A DNA stretch of 5,030 nt from Gammaproteobacteria bacterium (GTDB taxonomy: Bacteria > Pseudomonadota > Gammaproteobacteria > Competibacterales > Competibacteraceae): assembly GCA_020047885.1 (NCBI GenBank), contig JAIFNF010000178.1, positions 1 through 5,030 of the forward strand. Reading direction: 5' to 3'. The notes under the pieces were generated by a model. It was not told the origin of the DNA, did no database searches, and worked only from the letters and a program-made list of their open reading frames with translations. Each line of letters begins with the position of its first letter. Position 1 is the first letter of the stretch. Positions 1 through 5,030 of the stretch are shown here, one piece after another. The position numbers were made by a program, and so were the translations under genes.

Positions 1-42
1 ATGCTGGAAATGTTCAAGAGCAGCAAAGGCCAGGAGAAGTAA
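1..42 (+). CDS. pntA: NAD(P) transhydrogenase alpha-type subunit, C-terminal end (partial)
   Basis: This is the tail of a gene that begins before the window; 13 codons and a TAA stop (40-42) are visible, reading MLEMFKSSKGQEK. The hydrophobic-to-basic ending with an 'R-MLxMF' flavour resembles the C-terminus of the membrane part of transhydrogenase alpha subunits (E. coli PntA ends in MLKMFRKN, from memory). The stop lies 3 bases before the pntB ATG and the last codons carry the pntB ribosome binding site, so the two genes are in one operon. From 13 residues I cannot tell whether this is a full-length PntA or the short alpha-2 (PntAb) subunit of a three-gene system. The PntB sequence type, with N-G-M-G-G-G in place of H-S-F-V-G-L, is one I associate with split alpha subunits, so alpha-2 is quite possible. 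The first ATG in the window is an internal codon, not the start. Confidence 0.72.
   Translation: MLEMFKSSKGQEK
32..36 (+). promoter_or_regulatory. Ribosome binding site of pntB inside the end of the upstream gene
   Basis: AGGAG lies 9 bases before the ATG at 46 and overlaps the last codons of the upstream subunit gene. This supports the ATG at 46 as the pntB start and suggests translational coupling of the two subunits. Confidence 0.7.
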
Positions 43-45
43 GTC

Positions 46-1455
46 ATGGGTTATCTGATTGAAACGGTCTATTTCCTGACGGCCGCGGTGTTCATTCTCG
101 GCCTGAAGCGGATGTCGCATCCGACCACCGCCCGCAGCGGCATTGTCTGGGCGGGCTATGGCATGGTGCTGGCCACGCTGGTCAGCTTCGTTCACCCGCA
201 GATTACCGCGCACATTATTCCGACCAACTATGTGCTGATGGTGGTCGCCATTGCCATTGGTGGCGCGATTGCCTGGTACGGTGCCAAGAAGGTGCCGATG
301 ACCGCTATGCCGCAAATGATTGCCATTTACAACGGCATGGGCGGCGGCGCTGCGGCAGCGATTGCTGCGGTGGAATTGCTTAAAGATCATGGCAATAAAC
401 TGCCCGAGCCCCACATCCTGATCATGGCGGTGGCCGGTGCGTTGATTGGCGCGGTGGCCTTCTCCGGTTCAGTGGTCGCCTTCGGCAAGTTGCAAGAACT
501 CAAGTTCTTCAAGGATGACGCCAAGTTCCGTTTCGAGGGGCAACAGAAGATCAATGCGGCGATTTTCGGCTCAGCAGTGGTGCTAGGATTGGTGATCGCA
601 CTAGGGCATGTGTTTGGTGGCCCAGTGATTACCGTGTTCTTCCTGCTGGCGCTGGCGTTCGGTGCGATGATGGCGCTACCTATCGGCGGTGCCGATATGC
701 CGGTGGTCATTTCGCTGTTCAACGCCTTCACCGGTTTGGCGGTCGCGCTGGAAGGCTTTGTGCTGGGCAACTCGGCGATGATCATTGCCGGCATCATCGT
801 CGGCTCGTCGGGTACGTTATTGACCTTGATGATGGCCAAGGCGATGAATCGCTCGGTGGCTAACGTGCTGTTCAGCAACTGGGCGGCACTGGGCAGTGGC
901 GAGGCGCAGGAAGTCACCGGCAGCCTCAAGCCGATGGAACCGTCGGATGCCGCTATTCAGATGGCGTATGCGAGCAAGGTCATTATCGTGCCCGGTTACG
1001 GCATGGCGGTGGCCCAGGCGCAACACAAGATCTGGGAAATGTGCAAGCTGCTCATGGAGCGTGATGTGGTGGTCAAGTTCGCCATTCACCCGGTGGCGGG
1101 GCGGATGCCTGGGCACATGAACGTGCTGCTGGCGGAAGCGGGCGTGCCTTACGATCTGATCTTCGACATGGACGAGATCAACGAAGAGTTCTCCACCGCG
1201 GACGTGGCGCTGGTGATCGGCGCTAACGACGTGGTCAATCCGGCGGCGCGCACCGACAAATCCAGCCCGATCTACGGGATGCCGATTCTGAACGTGGATC
1301 ACGCCAAGAACGTGCAGGTGATCAAGCGCGGCAAGGGCGTGGGCTTCGCAGGGATCGAGAACGCACTGTTCTTTGCTGATAACACCCGGATGGTTTACGG
1401 CGACGCGCAGAAGGTGGCCGCCGGGATGATCCAGGGGATTAAAGACCTCGGCTAA
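46..1455 (+). CDS. pntB: NAD(P) transhydrogenase beta subunit PntB
   Basis: Complete 469-residue beta subunit (E. coli PntB is 462) of the inner-membrane proton-translocating transhydrogenase, which drives NADH + NADP+ to NAD+ + NADPH with the proton motive force. Residues about 1-265 form the membrane domain dII, with roughly nine hydrophobic segments, for example near 5-21, 62-79, 123-147, 171-190, 193-213 and 222-265. The channel signature GGADMPVV (214-221) keeps the Asp (217) and the following Asn (226) equivalent to E. coli Asp213 and Asn222. From about 300 to the end is the NADP(H)-binding domain dIII: the nucleotide fingerprint PGYGMAVAQAQ (316-326), HPVAGRMPGHMNVLLAEA (348-365), GANDVVNPAA (392-401) and KRGKGVGFAGIEN (427-439). 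The residue aligned with the proton-pathway His91 of E. coli is Asn96 here. The ATG at 46 has AGGAG 9 bases upstream. The gene is co-transcribed with the preceding alpha-type gene, and a hairpin follows at 1482. Subunit identity is near certain. Confidence 0.97.
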   Translation: MGYLIETVYFLTAAVFILGLKRMSHPTTARSGIVWAGYGMVLATLVSFVHPQITAHIIPTNYVLMVVAIAIGGAIAWYGAKKVPMTAMPQMIAIYNGMGGGAAAAIAAVELLKDHGNKLPEPHILIMAVAGALIGAVAFSGSVVAFGKLQELKFFKDDAKFRFEGQQKINAAIFGSAVVLGLVIALGHVFGGPVITVFFLLALAFGAMMALPIGGADMPVVISLFNAFTGLAVALEGFVLGNSAMIIAGIIVGSSGTLLTLMMAKAMNRSVANVLFSNWAALGSGEAQEVTGSLKPMEPSDAAIQMAYASKVIIVPGYGMAVAQAQHKIWEMCKLLMERDVVVKFAIHPVAGRMPGHMNVLLAEAGVPYDLIFDMDEINEEFSTADVALVIGANDVVNPAARTDKSSPIYGMPILNVDHAKNVQVIKRGKGVGFAGIENALFFADNTRMVYGDAQKVAAGMIQGIKDLG

Positions 1456-1481
1456 TTCCACTGTCGTTTTTGCAGTAAGTA

Positions 1482-1509
1482 AATAAGGCGGCCTGCGGGC
1501 CGCCTTATT
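1482..1509. terminator. Perfect 12-bp hairpin after pntB, probable bidirectional terminator
   Basis: AATAAGGCGGCC (1482-1493) pairs perfectly with GGCCGCCTTATT (1498-1509) around a TGCG loop, starting 27 bases after the pntB stop. The top strand ends TTATTGTT, a modest T-rich tail. On the bottom strand the arm continues into a T-rich stretch (TTATTTACTTACT), so the element could also end transcription arriving from the convergent Uma2 gene. The A/T ends and GC core are typical of intrinsic terminators. No run of six or more T follows on either strand, so efficiency is uncertain. Confidence 0.8.
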
Positions 1510-1526
1510 GTTGGCGCGTAAAATTT

Positions 1527-1573
1527 CCCCTCCTTGGATAAGGAGGGGTGGCGACGAAGTCGACGGGGTGGTT
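1527..1573. repeat. Palindromic intergenic repeat (CCCCTCCTT / AAGGAGGGG type)
   Basis: A perfect 9-bp inverted repeat, CCCCTCCTT (1527-1535) and AAGGAGGGG (1540-1548) with a GGAT loop, is followed by a second small hairpin, CGAC-GAA-GTCG (1552-1562), and then GGGGTGGTT (1565-1573). From memory, this arrangement of a C-rich/G-rich palindrome, a short variable hairpin and GGGGTGGTT resembles a dispersed intergenic repeat seen in many bacterial genomes. Only one copy is in the window, so its repetitive nature is inferred. It sits 21 bases beyond the stop codon of the Uma2-family gene. It may add to transcription termination or be a small non-autonomous element. Confidence 0.5.
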
Positions 1574-1593
1574 TGACGCAGCCGCTCCATGCC

Positions 1594-2517
1594 TCAGACC
1601 GGTGGCTCGATCCCCATTTCCCGCAAGCGCACCAAAAGCTGTGCAATCTGCTGTTCAGCCTGGATAGCGCGTTGACGTTCCTGCACGGCCTGCTGCTCGG
1701 CGGTCATGGCGCGTTGGCGTTCCTGCACGGCCTGTTGCTCGGCGGTCATGGCACGTTGGCGTTCCTGCACAGCCTGCTGCTCAGCGGTCATGGCGCGTTG
1801 GCATTCCTGTTCGAGACTTTGCCGCTCTTGCCCGGTCTGCTCCACCCGTGTGGCAAGCAATCGCCCAGTCTTATCAGCCCAGCGCAACCACAACGCCTGC
1901 GTGTCCTCATACTCACCCTGCCACAGGGTCAGACTCAGCCCCACCTCCTTGAACCACCCGCCGACCTGTTCCAGATAACGCTGACCCGCGAGTTGGTAGA
2001 TGCGCAGCACCCGATCCGACAGTTGTCGCCAGGGGTCAAAAATGACGTAGTACGGAACCCGAGCCACCGCGTATTTACGCAGTTTTTCGCTATCTTCCCC
2101 GCCCTCCCGGTTAGAGACAACTTCGATGGCCACTGTCGGCGGTTTACCGCCCTGTTTCCAGACAAAATACGAGCGATTAGCCTTCTGGCTCAGGTCGAGA
2201 CCTGGGCCGGGCACATCCAGCGCCAGCATCATGTCAGGCACCAACGGCGGTTCACGCAGGGCGTAAAACAGCCCGACATTGGCCAGAGCCAGGAAACGGC
2301 GATGTCCTGGCGTGCATTCGGCGGGTCCCGACCACGCGCCATATAGCGGTTCGGTCAGCAGACGTTGCTGTTTTTCCGAGAGAATATTGTCCACAGGCGT
2401 ATCATCCTCGGTGACTAGCTGTTCCATTTCACGCTCGACGTCAGCACCGATTTCCGCCAGTTCCTGTTCCCACGGGGGCAACCGCCGGGTTTCGACGGGA
2501 TGGGGCATTGCGTTCAT
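1594..2517 (-). CDS. Uma2-family (DUF820) PD-(D/E)XK nuclease-like protein with C-terminal coiled coil
   Basis: A 307-residue protein with three parts. Residues 1-60 are a charged N-terminus. Residues about 70-205 carry the Uma2/DUF820 restriction-endonuclease-like fold: FLALANVGLFYALREPPLVPD (75-95), NRSYFVWKQGGKPP (114-127), IEVVSNREGGEDSEKLRKY (131-149) and VPYYVIFDP (154-162). Candidate catalytic residues are Asp95, Glu132 and Lys145 or Lys148. Residues about 225-300 are a coiled coil made mainly of three 14-residue repeats (QRAMTAEQQAVQER), ending in LLVRLREMGIEPPV, similar to the 'RLxxLGIxP' endings I recall for this subfamily. The family is widespread and often multicopy in cyanobacteria and some proteobacteria; nuclease activity is predicted from fold and the cellular role is unknown. 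The ATG at 2517 has AGGA (2528-2531, complement) about 10 bases upstream; Met4 (2508) is an alternative start. The gene stands alone, convergent with pntB and divergent from gcvT. No signal peptide or membrane segment is seen. Confidence 0.88.
   Translation of the reverse strand: MNAMPHPVETRRLPPWEQELAEIGADVEREMEQLVTEDDTPVDNILSEKQQRLLTEPLYGAWSGPAECTPGHRRFLALANVGLFYALREPPLVPDMMLALDVPGPGLDLSQKANRSYFVWKQGGKPPTVAIEVVSNREGGEDSEKLRKYAVARVPYYVIFDPWRQLSDRVLRIYQLAGQRYLEQVGGWFKEVGLSLTLWQGEYEDTQALWLRWADKTGRLLATRVEQTGQERQSLEQECQRAMTAEQQAVQERQRAMTAEQQAVQERQRAMTAEQQAVQERQRAIQAEQQIAQLLVRLREMGIEPPV
1633..1800 (-). repeat. In-frame 42-bp tandem repeats encoding a coiled coil
   Basis: Three near-identical 42-bp units lie head to tail at 1675-1716, 1717-1758 and 1759-1800, differing by only a few bases and all giving the same 14 residues (QRAMTAEQQAVQER). 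A fourth, diverged unit is at 1633-1674 (QRAIQAEQQIAQLL). The sequence at 1801-1842 (EQTGQERQSLEQEC) may be an older, more worn unit. Each unit is two heptads, so gain or loss of a unit keeps both the reading frame and the coiled-coil register. Confidence 0.93.
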
Positions 2518-2588
2518 GATAGGGGGATCCTTTGCGACAGAGTTTCACAACCAGTTTAGCGGTTTTGAGGAATCCGCAGGCATTCGGT

Positions 2589-2618
2589 TTTACCCGCCGG
2601 GCGATTTCAGGCTAACAT
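2589..2618 (+). promoter_or_regulatory. Weak candidate sigma-70 promoter for the gcv operon
   Basis: TTTACC (2589-2594) and TAACAT (2613-2618) each match 4 of 6 bases of the -35 and -10 consensus, with an 18-bp spacer. They lie about 30 bases before the gcvT start, in the only intergenic gap where the operon promoter could sit close to the gene. The match is weak and could be chance. No glycine riboswitch-like structure is apparent in this 132-base gap. Confidence 0.3.
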
Positions 2619-2649
2619 GCGCCTGTCCACCGCATTGGGATACTCTCGC

Positions 2650-3720
2650 ATGGCCAAACGCACTCCTTTATATGACCGCCATCTCGCCCTGGGCGCGAAG
2701 ATGGTGGATTTCGGCGGCTGGGATATGCCGTTGCACTATGGTTCGCAACTCCAAGAACATCATCAGGTCCGCAACGCCGCTGGTCTCTTCGATGTGTCCC
2801 ACATGACCATTGTGGACTTCCCCGACCCAGTGCCGACCCGCCTCTTCCTGCGGTATCTGTTGGCTAACGATGTCGCCCGGCTGTACCCCGGCAAGGCGCT
2901 CTATACCTGTTTGCTGAATGAAGCGGGCGGAGTGATTGACGATCTGATCGTTTACGACCGGGGGGAGAGCGGCTACCGGTTAGTGCTGAACGCCGCCACT
3001 CGTGACAAAGATTTAGCCTGGATCGCGCCCATCGCCACGCGCTTCAACGTGCCCTGGCAGGAGCGCGACGATCTGGCCATGCTGGCGGTGCAGGGGCCGG
3101 AGGCGCTGGCCAAACTGGACGCCGTACTGGATGCCGATACCGCCGCGGCCGTGCGCGCCAGTCAACGCTTTCACGCGGTGGAAAGCCACGGTCTGTTCAT
3201 CGCCCGCACCGGCTACACCGGCGAGGATGGCGTGGAAATCCTGCCGCCGGTGGCTGAAGCGCCGGCTCTGTGGGATCGGCTACTGGCAGCGGGTGTAGCC
3301 CCTTGCGGACTGGGCGCTCGCGATACCCTGCGTCTGGAAGCCGGGATGAATCTGTATGGCAATGACATGGACGAAACGACCACACCACTGGTGTCCGGGC
3401 TGGGCTGGACGGTCGCCTGGCCACCGGCGGATCGTGACTTTATCGGTCGCGCTGCCCTGGAACAGCAACGGGCAGCAGGCGTTCCACACACCTTGATCGG
3501 CCTGGTGCTGGAAGATCGCGGCGTCTTGCGCAGCCATCAGACTGTTTATGATGGCGACCGTGACATCGGCGTGACCACCAGTGGCGCGTTCTCGCCGACC
3601 CTGAATCGGGGTATCGCCCTGGCCCGCGTTTCTGTCGACGTCGGCGACCGTTGTCAGGTCGACGTGCGCGGCAAGCACCTGCCGGCCCGGGTGGTTAAAC
3701 CGCCCTTTGTCACCCGATAA
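2650..3720 (+). CDS. gcvT: Aminomethyltransferase, glycine cleavage system T protein
   Basis: A complete 356-residue T protein (E. coli GcvT is 364), a soluble cytoplasmic enzyme. It takes the aminomethyl group from the lipoyl arm of GcvH and gives 5,10-methylenetetrahydrofolate, ammonia and dihydrolipoyl-GcvH. Family landmarks are TPLYDRH (5-11), MVDFGGWDMPLHYGSQ (18-33), GLFDVSHM (45-52), GGVIDDLIVY (93-102, with the catalytic-region Asp pair 97-98), NAATRDKD (114-121), the folate-binding-domain motif RTGYTGEDGVEI (186-197), LGARDTLRLEAGMNLYGNDMD (221-241) and the C-terminal GAFSPTLNRGIALA (312-325). The ATG at 2650 is chosen because the family begins MAxxTPLY; GGGA (2637-2640) lies 9 bases upstream. 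An in-frame ATG at 2617 would add 11 residues that do not look conserved and has no ribosome binding site. It is the first gene of gcvT-gcvH-gcvPA and is divergent from the Uma2 gene. All expected motifs are intact. Confidence 0.97.
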   Translation: MAKRTPLYDRHLALGAKMVDFGGWDMPLHYGSQLQEHHQVRNAAGLFDVSHMTIVDFPDPVPTRLFLRYLLANDVARLYPGKALYTCLLNEAGGVIDDLIVYDRGESGYRLVLNAATRDKDLAWIAPIATRFNVPWQERDDLAMLAVQGPEALAKLDAVLDADTAAAVRASQRFHAVESHGLFIARTGYTGEDGVEILPPVAEAPALWDRLLAAGVAPCGLGARDTLRLEAGMNLYGNDMDETTTPLVSGLGWTVAWPPADRDFIGRAALEQQRAAGVPHTLIGLVLEDRGVLRSHQTVYDGDRDIGVTTSGAFSPTLNRGIALARVSVDVGDRCQVDVRGKHLPARVVKPPFVTR

Positions 3721-3763
3721 TTAACCTCTCCTCCAACCGTATCGTTCCGCTTGAAACTTGATT

Positions 3764-3769
3764 GAGGAA
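3764..3769 (+). promoter_or_regulatory. Ribosome binding site deciding the gcvH start
   Basis: GAGGAA is 7 bases before the ATG at 3777, an ideal placement. It lies downstream of the start of an in-frame TTG at 3762, which would give a protein five residues longer; the TTG overlaps this site and is therefore unlikely to be the true start. Confidence 0.75.
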
Positions 3770-3776
3770 CCGACTC

Positions 3777-4208
3777 ATGAGCAGCACTATCCCGACTGAT
3801 TTACGCTATACCGAAACCCACGAATGGGCGCTTCTCCAAGAGGAGGGCATCGTTACCGTGGGCATTACCGATCACGCCCAGCATTTGCTCGGCGATCTGG
3901 TGTTTGTCGAACTTCCGGAAGTAGGCCGAGTGGTCACCGCTGCCGAAAGCTGTGCCGTCGTCGAGTCGGTCAAGGCGGCTTCGGATATTTTTAGTCCGGT
4001 GGACGGCGCAGTCGTCGAGGTCAACGAACTGCTGACGGATAATCCGGAACTGATCAATGAAGACCCTTATGGCGAAGGCTGGATCATGCGCATCAAGACC
4101 AGCGCCATGCTCGACGGATTACTGGACGCTGCCGCCTATGAAGCGATAGCTGTCGACGAGGATGAAGACGAAGCCGGTTCACTGACCAGTTCCAAACTGG
4201 CCGGTTAG
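3777..4208 (+). CDS. gcvH: Glycine cleavage system H protein (lipoyl carrier)
   Basis: A 143-residue lipoyl carrier that shuttles the aminomethyl intermediate between the P, T and L proteins. It opens with the family pattern [12 protein letters not shown] (6-17), followed by [23 protein letters not shown] (28-50). The lipoylation motif is [10 protein letters not shown] (61-70) with the modified lysine at 66, then [11 protein letters not shown] and [19 protein letters not shown], all as expected. Most bacterial GcvH proteins are about 125-130 residues. This one carries an extra acidic, probably disordered tail ([18 protein letters not shown]) after the usual AAAYEAI ending. The start at 3777 rests on the GAGGAA site and family alignment. 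The gene follows gcvT by 56 bases and precedes gcvPA by 12, so the three are probably one transcript. Confidence 0.97.
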   Translation: MSSTIPTDLRYTETHEWALLQEEGIVTVGITDHAQHLLGDLVFVELPEVGRVVTAAESCAVVESVKAASDIFSPVDGAVVEVNELLTDNPELINEDPYGEGWIMRIKTSAMLDGLLDAAAYEAIAVDEDEDEAGSLTSSKLAG

Positions 4209-4220
4209 GCGGGTTCCGTT

Positions 4221-4583
4221 ATGTCGTTTATTCCCCATACCCCGGACGATGTCCGGACCATGCTGGATGCCATCGGTGTCCCGACGTTAGACGCCTTGTT
4301 CGATGAAATTCCACCCGCGCTGCGGGTCAGTGATTTACCGGCGCTGCCCGAGGGGTTCAGTGAAGCGGCGATCAGCCGCTTGATGACCGAACGGGCGGCA
4401 GAACCACAGCCGCTGTGCTTCCTTGGCGCGGGCGCTTATGAACACCACATTCCGGCGGCAGTCTGGGAGATCGCCGGACGCGGGGAGTTCTACAGCGCCT
4501 ACACGCCCTATCAGCCGGAAGCCAGTCAGGGCACGCTGCAAGTGACTGACCGGGATGGCGGTGTCCAATGCTTCGCTGTATGA
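4221..4583 (+). CDS. gcvPA: Glycine dehydrogenase (decarboxylating) subunit 1, N-terminal fragment, frame-disrupted
   Basis: The first 107 residues are a clear GcvPA N-terminus: [70 protein letters not shown] (from 66). GcvPA is one half of the two-subunit PLP-dependent P-protein that decarboxylates glycine; the PLP lysine is on the partner GcvPB, not here. After Leu-Gln (ending at 4541) the frame reads 13 non-family residues ([13 protein letters not shown]) and stops at 4583. The normal continuation is found in another frame from 4546. Family members are about 450 residues, so this 120-residue product would be nonfunctional alone. The ATG at 4221 lies 12 bases after gcvH with only a weak G-rich site upstream. 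Identity is sure; whether the break is biological or an assembly error cannot be told from sequence alone. Confidence 0.9.
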   Translation: MSFIPHTPDDVRTMLDAIGVPTLDALFDEIPPALRVSDLPALPEGFSEAAISRLMTERAAEPQPLCFLGAGAYEHHIPAAVWEIAGRGEFYSAYTPYQPEASQGTLQVTDRDGGVQCFAV

Positions 4584-5030
4584 CGGCGCATCGGCGTTGG
4601 CCGAAGCGCTGCTGATGGCGGTGCGCGCCCACCGCAAATCCAAATCAAAGCGGGTGCTGATGCCCCGCACTCTGCATCCGTTCTATCGCCGGACGGCTCA
4701 GGCGATTGTCCATAATCAGGACATTGAGTTGGTGGAACTGCCCTACGATCCAGCGGGGGGGCATACGCCGGTCGGGGCGCTGGCTCCATACACCGGACAG
4801 GACATCGCGGCGCTAGTCATCCCGCAGCCAAACTTTTTCGGGGTGCTGGAGGAGGTGGATACGCTGACCGACTGGGCGCATCAGCAGAATGTGCTGGCGG
4901 TCGCGGTGGTCAATCCAACGGCGCTGGCGATTCTCAAACCGCCCGGTGCCTGGGGCGCAACCGGCGCGGATATTGTGTGTGGCGAGGGTCAACCGCTGGG
5001 CGCGCCACTGGCTTCGGGCGGTCCCTATTT
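4555..5030 (+). CDS. gcvPA: Glycine dehydrogenase (decarboxylating) subunit 1, continuation in another frame, runs off the window
   Basis: In the frame open from 4546 (after an in-frame TGA at 4543-4545) the sequence reads [20 protein letters not shown], then [62 protein letters not shown] and ASGGPY, up to the window end with no stop. This is the middle of GcvPA: the [16 protein letters not shown] and GEGQPLG...GGPY blocks are typical. The first ATG is at 4555, but no ribosome binding site precedes it and no family member starts here. It should be read as the same gene as the fragment from 4221, joined across a frameshift. The rest of gcvPA, and probably gcvPB, should follow beyond 5030. Confidence 0.85.
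   Translation, partial: MAVSNASLYDGASALAEALLMAVRAHRKSKSKRVLMPRTLHPFYRRTAQAIVHNQDIELVELPYDPAGGHTPVGALAPYTGQDIAALVIPQPNFFGVLEEVDTLTDWAHQQNVLAVAVVNPTALAILKPPGAWGATGADIVCGEGQPLGAPLASGGPY

Noticed and set aside
817..1590. A 257-residue minus-strand open frame opposite pntB
   Set aside because: It is antisense to strongly conserved PntB domain III, its His/Arg-rich composition is typical of a shadow frame in GC-rich DNA, and it runs through the terminator.
1633..1800. CRISPR-like array
   Set aside because: The 42-bp units are directly adjacent without unique spacers and are translated in frame as heptad repeats.
2191..2204. Perfect palindrome CAGGTCGAGACCTG as an operator site
   Set aside because: It is inside the coding sequence of the Uma2-family gene, far from any start; a 6-bp inverted repeat of this kind is expected by chance in a GC-rich window.
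1534..2346. A 270-residue + strand open frame with HGLLLGGHGALAF-like repeats
   Set aside because: It lies wholly antisense to the Uma2-family gene; its repeats are the complement of the coiled-coil repeats, it has no ribosome binding site, and it resembles no family I know.
2617..2649. Upstream in-frame ATG as gcvT start
   Set aside because: There is no ribosome binding site before it, and the added residues precede the conserved MAxxTPLY start of the family.
2518..2649. Possible glycine riboswitch ahead of gcvT
   Set aside because: The gap is only 132 bases, is shared with the divergent gene, and shows no aptamer-like paired core or associated expression-platform hairpin that I can see.
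3197..3678. Minus-strand open frames opposite gcvT
   Set aside because: They are shadow frames of a fully conserved gene, with no start signals or recognisable domains.

Overview
The window looks like a chromosomal stretch of a GC-rich proteobacterium, most likely a gammaproteobacterium. That placement is inferred from the protein sequences and the gene order gcvT-gcvH-gcvPA with a two-subunit P-protein; I could not run a search, so it is tentative. It contains two housekeeping operons, both on the + strand: the end of a proton-translocating transhydrogenase operon (pnt) and the start of a glycine cleavage operon (gcv). Between them, on the - strand, lies one accessory gene.

Layout: 1-42 is the last 13 codons and stop of the upstream transhydrogenase alpha-type subunit gene. 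46-1455 is complete pntB. A perfect 12-bp GC-rich hairpin at 1482-1509 probably ends the pnt transcript, and perhaps also the convergent minus-strand transcript. 1527-1573 is a compact palindromic intergenic repeat. 1594-2517 (minus) encodes a Uma2/DUF820-family PD-(D/E)XK nuclease-like protein. Its C-terminal coiled coil is built from near-identical 42-bp tandem repeats. 2518-2649 is a divergent intergenic region, followed by gcvT (2650-3720), gcvH (3777-4208) and gcvPA (from 4221, running off the window end).

How the genes work together: PntAB uses the proton motive force to transfer hydride from NADH to NADP+. GcvPA, with GcvPB expected just downstream, decarboxylates glycine and loads the aminomethyl group onto the lipoyl arm of GcvH. 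GcvT then transfers the one-carbon unit to tetrahydrofolate and releases ammonia. The Uma2 gene has no evident metabolic link to either operon and looks like accessory DNA.

The most notable anomaly is in gcvPA. The N-terminal part is open only to 4583, while the expected continuation, starting at an LTGM motif, is in another frame from 4546 to the window end. About 11 family-conserved residues appear to be missing at the switch. As written, the gene is broken by a small deletion or indel, or the sequence contains an assembly error. I found no convincing new multi-gene system, CRISPR array, RNA gene, insertion sequence or riboswitch.
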